From Chromera velia (Eukaryota > Sar > Chromeraceae), in NCBI GenBank assembly GCA_018398765.1, contig JAHBMJ010000789.1:1-10000 (forward strand): a DNA stretch of 10,000 bases, in the 5' to 3' direction. Every line of letters starts with the position of its first letter. The stretch's first letter is position 1. Below the pieces are notes generated by a model. The model made no database searches. It was not told where the DNA came from and was given only the letters and a program-made list of their open reading frames with translations. This document shows positions 1 to 9,392 of the stretch, in pieces. A program made the translations under genes and the position numbers.

Positions 1-698
1 TCTGTAACGTCTGTAATCTTCACTCCCATGTATAATTTCTTTTCGAATCACGAATGTGAATACTGTGAATGCAAGACTGAATGGTTTGGTTCCTCTTCTC
101 TCAAATGGAAAGCGGTAGCCGCTCGTTTGTGTGTCTGTTTGTTTTGCTTCGTAAGCCTTCACAGTTTTCGTTACACAATGTGCTGTCGAATGTAAAAGCT
201 GGACAATTAAGTGTCTCTTCTGTTTTAAAGGAAACGTCTGACCTTGATTCTGGTGCATTCATTTCCTTCCATTTCTGCAGAACCCAAGAAACCAAGTCTA
301 TAGTGACCGCTCTGGTCGAGCCACGGTCTCATCTCAGCTTGATCTAGCTTTGACATCAGATTAAGCAGCTTTCACATCCTTATAATCCGTAATAATCCGC
401 ACAATCGGTCCTTCTCATAGCCCATACAGGAGTTTTTCCACGCCGCAGAAAAGATCATATCAGTAACTATACATCCATGAATGTAAAGCAGGATGTGAGC
501 TAGGTGCAGAGGCCTTAAAGCCGTATGCCATTCTTCCATACTTGAATGTCAATCCCACGAGAGATATAATATCATGTCACTGCATGTATGCCAATGGAGA
601 GATCGACCATGCATCGCCTCGAGGGGCAGCTCAGCTCTGCTGAGATCAGCCGAGAGGCCCTGAGATCGCACGCACTCGCATAACGCATTTTTTCATTT
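1..698. other. Intergenic sequence, no supported gene
   Basis: This stretch has moderate GC content and no open frame that looks coding. Short open frames exist on both strands (the longest is 88 codons at 81-347) but have no recognisable domain and no convincing splice signals. A small near-tandem of two TAATCCG-containing decamers lies at about 380-399. It may be the flank or untranslated end of a gene outside the window, but nothing here shows that. Confidence 0.5.
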
Positions 699-749
699 TT
701 GGGGGCCGGGGGGGTCACTTCTATCTCTGTCCGTCCCGAATTCCAAGAT

Positions 750-837
750 GTGCCCCTCAAGCAACTCGTACGGAGCCGCGATTGCACATACCTTAATTAC
801 TTCGCACATGCGTGCCCCTCAAGTAACTCGTACGGAG
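750..837. repeat. Pair of 26-base direct repeats, 62 bases apart
   Basis: The 26 bases at 750-775 recur at 812-837 with one difference (C to T at the thirteenth base). Both copies begin GTGCCCCTCAAG and end CTCGTACGGAG. A shorter, more diverged echo starts at 1104 (GTGCCCCCCAAGT). With only two good copies and a spacer of 36 bases, this looks like a decayed tandem duplication with a 62-base period or the remnant of a dispersed repeat. It is not a CRISPR array. Confidence 0.7.
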
Positions 838-970
838 TTGCAAGTGCATGCTCGCGCGGTCCCGAAAAGTATACTTCGTGCGCGTTGCCATGGCTCCCGT
901 CCTATGCATGCATGCACCTGCATAAGGCATGCCCAAGCCCCTGATGGTGTGCATCAATCAAATTTGCGGA

Positions 971-1014
971 CCCCTTAAAGGGCCCCCCGAGGCACTCACC
1001 CAACTGGTTGGGTG
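971..1014. other. Two short inverted repeats in a GC-rich patch
   Basis: The bases at 997-1014 form a near-perfect palindrome: CACCCAAC and GTTGGGTG separated by TG. Just before it, at about 973-983, CCCTT and AAGGG flank a single A. As RNA the first could fold as a 7-base stem with a 4-base loop. No coding or RNA gene context was found, so the role is unknown; it may be part of the diverged repeat material at 750-1120. Confidence 0.4.
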
Positions 1015-1199
1015 TATCTTGTGCAACATGCTGCAGCGGAGTGAGATATCGGCCCCGGAAAGACAGAAACTAACAGAAAACAAATACAGACTGAATCAAA
1101 AATGTGCCCCCCAAGTGAGAGATCAAGGTCAGTTTCAGTATGTAACGTACCGAACGTGGACAGCTCACATGGATCGCGTGGAAATTGCCGACAATGGCG

Positions 1200-1649
1200 T
1201 TAGGTAGAGGTAAGTTACTGATATAGGTTAAAAGCTATACACTGCAAAACCTTTGATTTGTTTTTCTTTCAACGTAAAATTTTAATTCATCCTAATCGAT
1301 CTACAGTTTTGATGTGTAGTACTGTAAGAACAAAACTATTGAATCTACAAATATTATATAGCTAGGTATTTTCTGAGGTTCTAGCATGTAATTCTTCCTA
1401 TTCACTCTATCATTTTTATGCATCCCGAATCATCCCGACTAATCCCGACGGTAAAGATACCACCTGCCTATAGCAACTTTAAGTATATACGTATTAACTT
1501 AATTATATACTTCAACTACTGTCGCTAGCAATTATGTACATTGTCTGAAATTTATAAAGAATTTAATAAAAAATTCTATGACAAATAAAAAAAAATCCTA
1601 GAAAATTCTTCTTTCGCTGAATCAATTCGAATTTACAACTGAAGTAAGT
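1200..1649. other. AT-rich noncoding sequence
   Basis: Composition turns clearly AT-rich, with runs of A and T and no long open frame. A three-copy tandem of a 10-base unit centred on ATCCCGA lies at 1421-1450. I see no gene, RNA gene or clear regulatory site. Confidence 0.55.
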
Positions 1650-1789
1650 CATTCACCTACATCCGTGCACAATGGCAGTATTTTGTATTGTATTGTATTG
1701 TATTGTTGCAGTTAAAGCTGGCGAGCCACCACTTAGGCTCTGGCCAACCGGGGCATGACATGCAAGTTCCGTTCACATCCATTCACCTA
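1650..1789. mobile_element. Candidate SINE-like insertion with GTATT pentamers
   Basis: The 10-mer CATTCACCTA occurs at 1650-1659 and again at 1780-1789, enclosing 120 bases, as target-site duplications would. Inside are four tandem GTATT units (1685-1704), which read as an A-containing (AATAC)n tail on the minus strand, and a GC-rich unique body at about 1710-1779. On the plus strand 1741-1751 matches a polymerase III A box (TRGYNNARNNG) with one mismatch, and 1770-1780 resembles a B box with two. The box orientation and the tail orientation disagree and the tail does not abut the duplication, so this is only a hypothesis. Ordinary intergenic sequence with chance repeats is the alternative. 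Confidence 0.25.
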
Positions 1790-1837
1790 AAGTGAGAAGG
1801 GCATTTGAAGGCGCTCGCAAAATCAAGTGCAGCTAAG

Positions 1838-1841
<4 letters not shown>

Positions 1842-1892
<51 letters not shown>

Positions 1893-2062
1893 ACACACAC
1901 ACAGCCACACACATACATGCGCACACACACACACACAGCCACACACACACATGCGCACACACACACACACAGCCACACACACACACAGCCACACACACAC
2001 ATACACACACACAGCCACACACACACACAGCCACACACACACGCACACACACACACACACAG

Positions 2063-2096
<34 letters not shown>

Positions 2097-2120
2097 GGAG
2101 AGAGAGAGGGAGAGAGAGAG
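1842..2120. repeat. Compound (CA)n-(GA)n microsatellite
   Basis: About 235 bases of imperfect (AC)n are followed directly, near 2079, by about 40 bases of (AG)n interrupted by GGG. Inside the AC part the interruption AGCC recurs at 1903, 1937, 1971, 1987, 2013 and 2029. The intervals are 34, 34, 16, 26 and 16 bases, a higher-order structure that suggests blocks were duplicated as units. Open frames here encode only His-Thr or Cys-Val repeats and are artefacts of the repeat. Confidence 0.95.
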
Positions 2121-2272
2121 CTTACCATGGGTAAGATTCACCTTTCTCCAACATCTCTTACGTCTTTGCGTTCGTTTTCGTTCCGTCTCCGTGTTTGTTT
2201 TCCGTCTAAGTCGAATTTTCTCTTTTGCTCCGTGTCTCTGAAGGAGTAGTGAAACCTGGATCCACACAGAAA

Positions 2273-2330
2273 GACGGACAGACAGACAGACTAGCAGACA
2301 GACAGACAGAGAGACAGAGAGATAGACATG
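2273..2330. repeat. Imperfect (GACA)n microsatellite
   Basis: Tandem GACA/GACAGA units with a few interruptions. It precedes the second CA-GA block by about 30 bases of unique sequence and is noncoding. Confidence 0.85.
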
Positions 2331-2358
2331 CAGTCAGGCAGAGCCATATGATCACGGT

Positions 2359-2441
2359 GCAGACACAGACACAGACACACAGACACACAGACACACAGAC
2401 ACACAGACACAGACACAGACACAGACACAGACACACACACA

Positions 2442-2513
<72 letters not shown>
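2359..2513. repeat. Second compound (ACACAG)n-(CA)n-(GA)n microsatellite
   Basis: ACAGAC and ACACAG units grade into pure (CA)n and then switch to (GA)n at about 2487. The order is the same as in the block at 1842-2120. The shared order suggests a common origin or a common mutational route. Confidence 0.95.
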
Positions 2514-2528
2514 AACGTACATGCATGC

Positions 2529-2537
2529 ATACATTCA

Positions 2538-2569
<32 letters not shown>

Positions 2570-2580
2570 CATATACATAC
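2529..2580. repeat. (CATA)n tetranucleotide repeat
   Basis: Tandem CATA units with minor interruptions, bracketed by TGCATGC heptamers at 2522-2528 and 2589-2595. Noncoding. Confidence 0.9.
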
Positions 2581-2660
2581 ATCTTACATGCATGCATTAA
2601 TACACGGACAGACAGGCAGACGCATTTACTTGGTGCATCGCTGTCACAGTTCAACCTACA

Positions 2661-3152
2661 ATGTTGTCCAGATCAACGATGGTGAACGGTATGATTCTAG
2701 TGCGACCAAAGCAGACACACCCCACACTCCTCGCAAGCTTCTTCTCTCTTCTCACATTTGTAGTTTGTCCAAACTTCCCACACACTGAGTCTCCCAGAGA
2801 GATGGCTACACAAATGTTTATGGTACGCATACATCTGACAGGAGTATACATTGAATTGACACATACGTACGAACAGCACGCGCATTTTCTGGCTATCAGA
2901 CAAAAGTTTCCTGATAGAGAGGGTCAGATGGAAACAGAGCTAGTCAGAATGAAAGAAAGAGAAACAAGCATAGATCACAGGACAGAAGAAAGGCTGAATT
3001 TTCAGACGGTGGCGTCATCAATCTGCGTATGCTCAAAAAGAAAGGACGTTCAGGCACACCTGGACGCCGGACTTTCAAGTTACGACGGTACCGATCTGTA
3101 CCTGATACACCGACACATCCACTACAGAATCGAACACAGAGAGATACTGTAA
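2661..3152 (+). CDS. Unconfirmed open reading frame of 163 codons
   Basis: I do not recognise the product. The frame begins at an ATG and stays open for 163 codons in sequence that is not a microsatellite, which is at the upper end of what chance would give in a 10-kb window. The predicted protein has one hydrophobic stretch near residues 24-36 and then a charged region rich in His, Arg and Glu. No domain, signal peptide or convincing membrane segment is evident. No clear promoter, intron or neighbouring gene supports it. It could be an exon of an unseen gene, relic transposon sequence, or chance; chance is the most likely. Confidence 0.12.
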   Translation: MLSRSTMVNGMILVRPKQTHPTLLASFFSLLTFVVCPNFPHTESPREMATQMFMVRIHLTGVYIELTHTYEQHAHFLAIRQKFPDREGQMETELVRMKERETSIDHRTEERLNFQTVASSICVCSKRKDVQAHLDAGLSSYDGTDLYLIHRHIHYRIEHREIL

Positions 3153-3932
3153 CACTCAAATGGACAGATGAACCGAAAGGATCTTCTAGAAAGGGGATGC
3201 AGAAATGCCGTTTTCAGATCTCAATGCATGCACGTGTTGTCTGACCTTCGCGTTCGTCCTCGCGGGTGTAAGTGGAGAAAACGGTGAGGCACACAGACAG
3301 AAACAGTAGAGCACGCAGGGTACAGTATTCGGAATGAAGAGGTGCCATTCTTATTCGTGGAAACTCCTGGACAGTTGGAATCAGAAGGGAGGTTCTGAAA
3401 GTGACCTTCATAAGCCGCCGACTCACTAATTCTTATGATGATAAGAGTTCGGTTGACGCGAAAGCGCGCGCATGCACAAAGACGCGCGAAAAGGCATGCA
3501 AAATTTACATAAAATTATAGACATGCATGCATGTTGAATTTGCATACATATGAGAATATATATAGCCCATTTACAATCTGCGTTACACTGTTAACTTGAT
3601 CGAACCATTCTGGAAACTGTTCCGGGTTAAACTGTTCCTTCCATATAACTGCTTAAGCTTGATCGCTGGAAAGTCTGGCTGGCTCGAAGGTTGTCTATTC
3701 CCGTCAGCTGAAATTACCCAATTTCACTTCTATCTCTCTTGGCATGCTTATCGGATCTTCTGTATATAAGTTGATCCCTCCATCTAACGGCCCTTGCCAG
3801 CATTTGGGCGTACATGAACACAAGAAGACGTCTGCTGGCAAGCAAGGAAAGGACTTATCTAGACAGACAAAGCCAGCCATCGGATCCGGACACCATCGAT
3901 TCCTCTGACGGAACAACAACCAAGTGCTTGCA
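3153..3932. other. Upstream region of the VWA gene
   Basis: No coding sequence is supported here. The 5' untranslated region and promoter of the downstream gene should lie within it. An in-frame TGA at 3906-3908 closes the reading frame just before the chosen start at 3933, and no acceptor with an open frame leads into that start. The transcription start cannot be located by eye. Confidence 0.5.
3494..3530. promoter_or_regulatory. Paired TGCATGC heptamers, candidate AP2-type promoter element
   Basis: GCATGCA at 3494-3500 (the motif on the minus strand) and TGCATGC at 3524-3530 (within CATGCATGCATG) lie about 400 bases before the start codon, in an AT-rich setting. TGCATGC is a known promoter motif in apicomplexans, bound by ApiAP2 proteins. 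The motif is also common elsewhere in this window, including inside introns and an exon, so its presence alone does not prove function. Confidence 0.35.
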
Positions 3933-4265
3933 ATGGCAGAGTACCATTTTGCAGCAAAACTTCGAATCAATGTGACGGCATTGGTGGGTGATGGCGTGGT
4001 GGGCAAGTTTCTGATTGTAGTCGAGGATGATGCTTCAATGCAGGAGTTTTTGGGGAAGATCCAGCGAAGCCTTGCACGATCGGGAATAGTCGGCACAATC
4101 TACAGAGTCGTCAACGATTCCAAATGCACACTCCCACAGGATGAATGCGTGGGCGATCTGCTGAGAGACCATGAAAGCGTGACCGTGGTCTTGGCAGGCG
4201 ATGCGGGTGACACTCTCGCCTCTCTAGACGGAGAAGATGCTGCGGACTTCGACGGAGGCTACCAG
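3933..4265 (+). CDS. Exon 1: start codon and ubiquitin-like N-terminal domain
   Basis: It encodes residues 1-111 and ends in phase 0 at ACCAG|GTATAT. An in-frame TGA at 3906 makes the ATG at 3933 the first possible start; its context GCAATGG is favourable. Residues 10-90 alternate strand-like and helical segments: KFLIVVED, then a helix around [12 protein letters not shown], then IYRVVND, and finally a [13 protein letters not shown]-type ending. That order resembles beta-grasp (ubiquitin, KHA or doublecortin-like) domains. This is a fold guess from pattern only, with no active-site residues to confirm it. The exon closes with an acidic tail rich in Asp and Gly. Confidence 0.82.
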
Positions 4266-4666
4266 GTATATACGTCTTCACTTTCTCGAGAGCAAATGCA
4301 TGTAGATGTACTAACGATATGCTTTCCTTATTTGGCCAGTCTCTGCTTCCGTTTCCATTTTCTTTCTCAATTTGCAGCCGAGTACATGGTCTTTGAATTT
4401 TGTCTCTGACCTCTTTGACATATTTGCTTCGCTGTCTTTATCTGCGTCCCAACCCTCCTTGCTTCGGCCGATCTATCTTCACTCTTTCGTCCTTACTCGC
4501 GTTCTCTCAGTTGCTTTGTGCTTGTACCTGTTTGTCCATCGTTCCATGTCTATCCCATTGTTTGGCCTTCTGTCTTTTTGCTTCTCTGTTCCAGTCCCTC
4601 TGCATCTGCCTCCCGTGATTTCACTTGTCTCGGTTCCAGTGTTTTGGGTGCCTCATTGTTCATCTC

Positions 4667-4724
<58 letters not shown>

Positions 4725-6208
4725 TGTGTCTTCTACAGCGAGGAAGAGGCGGTGGTCGTTGCTCTTCCCCTTTTCGGCCGCCCCCTTGCTGGGGGGGAGG
4801 GGGAGGGGGAGGATGCATGCCCTCTGACGATGGGTCAGAAAACTCCAATGAGGCCTCGAGCAGCAACTCCGAGTCAGGGGGCATGTACGAGCCTGCTTCG
4901 GCCGGGTGTGGGCCTCGGTGCAAGCTTCAAAGGAAATCTCTTCAGGCCCCGGCATTCCAAAAGGGACCCCCGGAGGCCCCGGCCATTCGTTGTCTACGTC
5001 ACCTTCAGCAAGAAGGGAGAGGAGGGGGGGGCGAGGGGGGACGGGTGGCGCGTTCTCCATGCAAGGGGAGACCCTTAGAAATGACAAAAGACGGCAGGGA
5101 GGTTGTACAAGGACCGAACGACATTCTGGAAGAATGTGCAGGCCCACAAGCCGCCACTGAGAATGTCCATCCAATGGGTGAGTGCCAGGCTTTTTTTTTT
5201 TCACTCTGCCTCTTCAAAACGCAACCTTTTGAGCAACTTTCGTGGGTCGGTGGAATTCTTTTTTGCCCAGCTTGATACTACGGACCACAAAGAAAGAGCC
5301 AAGCAAGACACACATCCAAAGAGCGCACAACAAAAGGCCTACCTGCACCTTCCTTCGCACATCGAAGGTAAATCCGGTATCACCAACCTCACAAGTCACA
5401 GAATTTCCGTCTAATATCGTTTATGCTTTCTGTATCGAACCGTCAATTCAAACCATCTGATCGACCCCGAAAGAAAATGCACACATACACAGGCACCCAT
5501 GAATCACTGCCTGCCTGCCTGCCTGCCTGCCTGTCTGCAGACCCGATGGAGAATGACCTCGACGTCGACTGGCTGGTCGACCATCTCACCCCCAAGTTGA
5601 AGGAATGGATCATCGCCAGGTTCAACCAGTCGTGCGTCAATCACCCAAAGTCAGACTTAGTGCAATCAATTATCAAAACGAGGCTTGGTATCATTCATGT
5701 CGGCCAATCGCATGTCGATGATCCCGAATGTGCCAGCCATGCAGTCACTCCGATAATATGTGGGGGGCTCCTCCTTTTTTTCTTTTTGGTTTTTAAATCA
5801 TTTTGTCACTGGTCGTTTCCTTTTGTTTCGCAGATACGTGAAGGCGATAGACAAATTCATCGGAGCCCGGTTCTACCGTGCGTGCGGGTCCTTCGTGACG
5901 GTGTTCATGAGCCCCGCCTCTCGAGTCGGATCAGACGCTCCGAAAACCCTCCCCGTTCAGTATGAGGTCGCACGGGTGGATCTGATCGAATTTCAAAGGG
6001 TCGTGCGCAGACAGTTGGAGATGCTCAGGGGGCAAATGCTGCAACTAGAAAAAACTGGAAAGGTAAATAATCTCTGAAACAAACACCCAATCAATCAAAC
6101 AAGAGAGAGACATTTCTTCACGTGCACGCAGCTTTCTGTCGCACCTCTCTATCTTTTCGTGTGTGCAAAATTAAGCATAGACGGCAGCAATCCTTACGCC
6201 CACTTACC

Positions 6209-6251
<43 letters not shown>

Positions 6252-6845
6252 GTTCCAACCCTCCTTCACATGTAACAGGCGAATGAATCGTTATGCTTCT
6301 CTGCTGCCATGCAGGTTCTCAACGCGATGCTTCAACAGGGGCTGACAGACTCTAGTCCCTGTGCGTTGATGCTGCCTCTCCAGTTCTCTTCGCTCGATGA
6401 GGTCGACGGTGCGATGGCAGAGGCAGAGAGGCCGGTGTTCGGCCAACTGGAGGGGCTCAATCCGGTCATCATAGTCGACACCTCTGGGACGGCAGCGAAG
6501 CACTTGAGCTTTGTGAGAGCCTCTCTAAAACGGATCCTTTACTCGTTTATCGTATCCAAGAGCGCATTTAACTTCGTCAGGTCAGTCTGAAAGAAGAAAT
6601 CTCCTTTGTTCAGTTGAGTGATGGAATCAGAGAATCGCTCGAGACTTTCCGGTGCCTCTCCGCTCAAGTCGTTTTGCTGTATGCCAGTGCCCTTTTGAAT
6701 GGCAACCACTTGAGGTTGTATCTCCTCTTTTCGCCGCGGTTCTGTTTAGCACCTGCAGTCAATCTGTCTGTTCGCTCACTTAGCCACTGTGGGCGAATGT
6801 GGGCCTACCTGTCTGCCAGTTAGTTCCCAAACGTGTGTGCGTGTA

Positions 6846-6881
<36 letters not shown>

Positions 6882-9152
6882 TGTGTGTGCAGATTTGTCC
6901 CTGCCACTGGAGCCCCTCGTCCGTTTGCGTCTTCTCCTGTGTGCCCGATTCAGCAAAGCCTGAGGGAGGCAGAGGACTTCATCGACCTCCTCCGCCCCGT
7001 CCACAATGTTAGAATGCTCGACGGACTCAAAACGGCCCTCGAAATGGAGGGGGTGGACACGGTCTACCTGTGCTCTTCGGGGGGCGACGAGAAGCAACAC
7101 CCGTACGATATCATTCTGGAGGTCAGCAGGGCCTGGGCTTTTTTTTTGTTTTTTCGAATTACAGGACCCTCCCGCAGCCTTCGAGGATGCGCTTCTTTGT
7201 GGTCCTTGAGTCCTTGAAAGAACGCCAAAAAAAAACGAAGGCCTTTTTTCTTCCTTTCCTGTCTCCATGCTCGTTTCTGTTTTTCTCGGCTTTTCTCGCC
7301 CTTGATCAGCGTCTCTGTCCCTCACTTTTGCCTCTTCCCTGTCTCGCGCACTGATGGAACTGGGATGGATTCATCAAATCAGAAGGTAATCGAAAGACTC
7401 GCAAATTGATATGTTGACGACGCCTTGTGCCGGTGTTTGTACTTACCTTGCAGGCTGTGCGGACTCTGAACGTCCGGGAGGTGCCGATTCACTGCATCGG
7501 TGTGGGCTGCGGGTCTGTGCCTGAGCTCTTCCTCCGAAGGCTTGCTGAGTCTAACCATGGCAGCTTCCGTCTGAAACGGTTCGGGCACCTGCACGGACCT
7601 CCTGGAATAAAACCGGGGCCAGGGGAAACGGGGGCAGAGCAGATGGGGAGCTTCGAGAGACGGTACAAGAGTTGGCGGTCTGAGGTGGTTACACAGCACG
7701 TGAGGGGTGTGGAGGGGAGGTTGAAACAGAGCCGTATGACGATTGGGGGCCAACTGCGGATCATTGACGTCCTCAGTCAGGAGAAAAAACTCGAAGAGGT
7801 CGAATGGTTGGGGGAACTTAAGTGTGTAAACAGGTAGGTACATTCATTCTTCTTGTTTGTTCACTTTGCAAGCCTTTTTTAATTGGCGTGTGGGAAAAAC
7901 GTAAAGGCGGTTTGGGTGCGTTTTATGATTTTCAGCAGGTAGAAGGTGCGGTCGTGAAATGGCCGTGTGATCTCACAAGCAGATTGAAGTCTCCTTCGAC
8001 TCTTCATCTCTCTCTTTCATTCCTCTTTTGCCCTTTTCTCTCTTCCGTCTCTCACCTTTTTTCATGGTTTCCTTTCATGATTTTGCAAGTTGACTAGCGC
8101 CTTTCTCGTGCATCTGCAACTCTGTCTGCCCAATCAACTCTGTCTTTCGCAGGCTCCTTCTTGCTTCCAACACACAGGGCCCCGTCCCCTCTCGGGATGC
8201 TCTGACAGAACTCCAAAAACGCACCGCCCGGTCGCAGTCTGTCCGAGTAGGAGGAGGATTTCTCTACCAGACAGAGAAGGACGAGGAGGTGGGTGAGTGC
8301 ACAGAAACCAGAAGCGGGCCATGCAATCTTGTTTTGACGTCTTTTGCTCTACCTTCTCATTCTTGTTTTTGGCTTTCCAGGGTCCTCTGCTGAGTCCTTT
8401 TCCATTCTCCTTTTTCGGCGTTCGTTGCCTCTATCCCCGTTCCACCCGAAGTGTCGATCTGCATATGAAATGACGAATCCATTTGGCTAACCGCCATAAA
8501 GGTGATAACCAAACAAGTGATGCCTTGATGTACGTATGTATGTATGTATGGGTGGGTGGGTGGGTGGATGGATGGATGGATGGATGGGTGGATGGATGGA
8601 TGGATGCAGGGTCTCGATCGCGCGTTTGAGAAGAAGTTTGCCCTTCCCTGGTCCAACTTTGCCGAGAGCGTTGCCGTCGGCCCCCGCGTTCCCGACCCGA
8701 CTGCCGCCTTGAGGTCTATCGAGGGGGGATCGAGGAAGCCTAGGTTCCCCAGGTCCCCTGTCCCCATGCAGCAGCAGACCTCTGCTGGGCCCTCTCCTCG
8801 TTCTCCGCCCCCCAAAAGCTACTACGCAGCAAGTCATCAATCACAATGGCGGTCAGTTTGTCGATAGACACACATGCATGCACAGTTCTCGCACCGTGTC
8901 TTGTCAGAGTGGGTGCTCTGTGCTTCGAATTTCACAATAAGTGAACAAAGTAAACAAAATTTATCGAAACAAAAAAAGTCAATGAGCGAGTTGCCATCCT
9001 GCCTGCCTGAAGAAACATCGTCTCATGCAGGAGAGCGGGGGGACCGGGCGGGCAGGCATAGAGGGGCAAACGTCTTTTCTCGTCTCTAAATTTCTCTTCT
9101 TTCTTTCTTCCTAACTTCCTTCCTTCCTCCCTTCCTTCCTTCCTTCCTTCCT

Positions 9153-9184
<32 letters not shown>

Positions 9185-9251
9185 TGCATTCTCCTCAGTC
9201 AAATCAAGGAATGAAGGGGTTTGGGCTGTGCTTAGTTCCCCTGTTGACAAT

Positions 9252-9338
<87 letters not shown>

Positions 9339-9341
9339 GTC

Positions 9342-9392
<51 letters not shown>

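Noticed and set aside
750-837. CRISPR-like repeat and spacer
   Set aside because: There are only two good copies, the DNA is eukaryotic, and no cas genes or further units are present.
699-1207. Overlapping plus-strand open frames of 76-92 codons
   Set aside because: They lie over the 26-base direct repeats, in different frames, with no domain and no splice continuity.
1783-2267. Long open frames on both strands coding His-Thr or Cys-Val repeats
   Set aside because: They are translations of (CA)n and (GA)n microsatellites, which are open in many frames; no unique coding sequence is attached.
2206-2593. Minus-strand open frames of about 60-118 codons over the second microsatellite block
   Set aside because: They consist of repeated Cys-Val, Ser-Leu and Tyr-Met-Cys units from dinucleotide and CATA repeats.
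3924-3932. Upstream GTG as start of exon 1
   Set aside because: GTG is not a normal start in eukaryotic nuclear genes, and the ATG at 3933 has a good context.
3704-4096. Minus-strand open frame of 130 codons
   Set aside because: It is antisense to exon 1 and its upstream region, with no domain; the plus-strand frame has splice continuity.
4653-5204. Minus-strand open frame of 183 codons
   Set aside because: It crosses the intron 1 microsatellite and lies antisense to exon 2; its end is a repeat of Arg-Glu and Thr-His.
6780-7325. Minus-strand open frame of 181 codons
   Set aside because: It is antisense to exon 6 and the (GT)n tract; the sense strand carries a recognisable VWA domain with matching splice phases.
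8381-8490. Extra exon inside intron 8
   Set aside because: It has a good acceptor and can follow the 8293 donor, but it reaches a stop and no donor leads in frame to exon 9; kept only as a possible alternative isoform.
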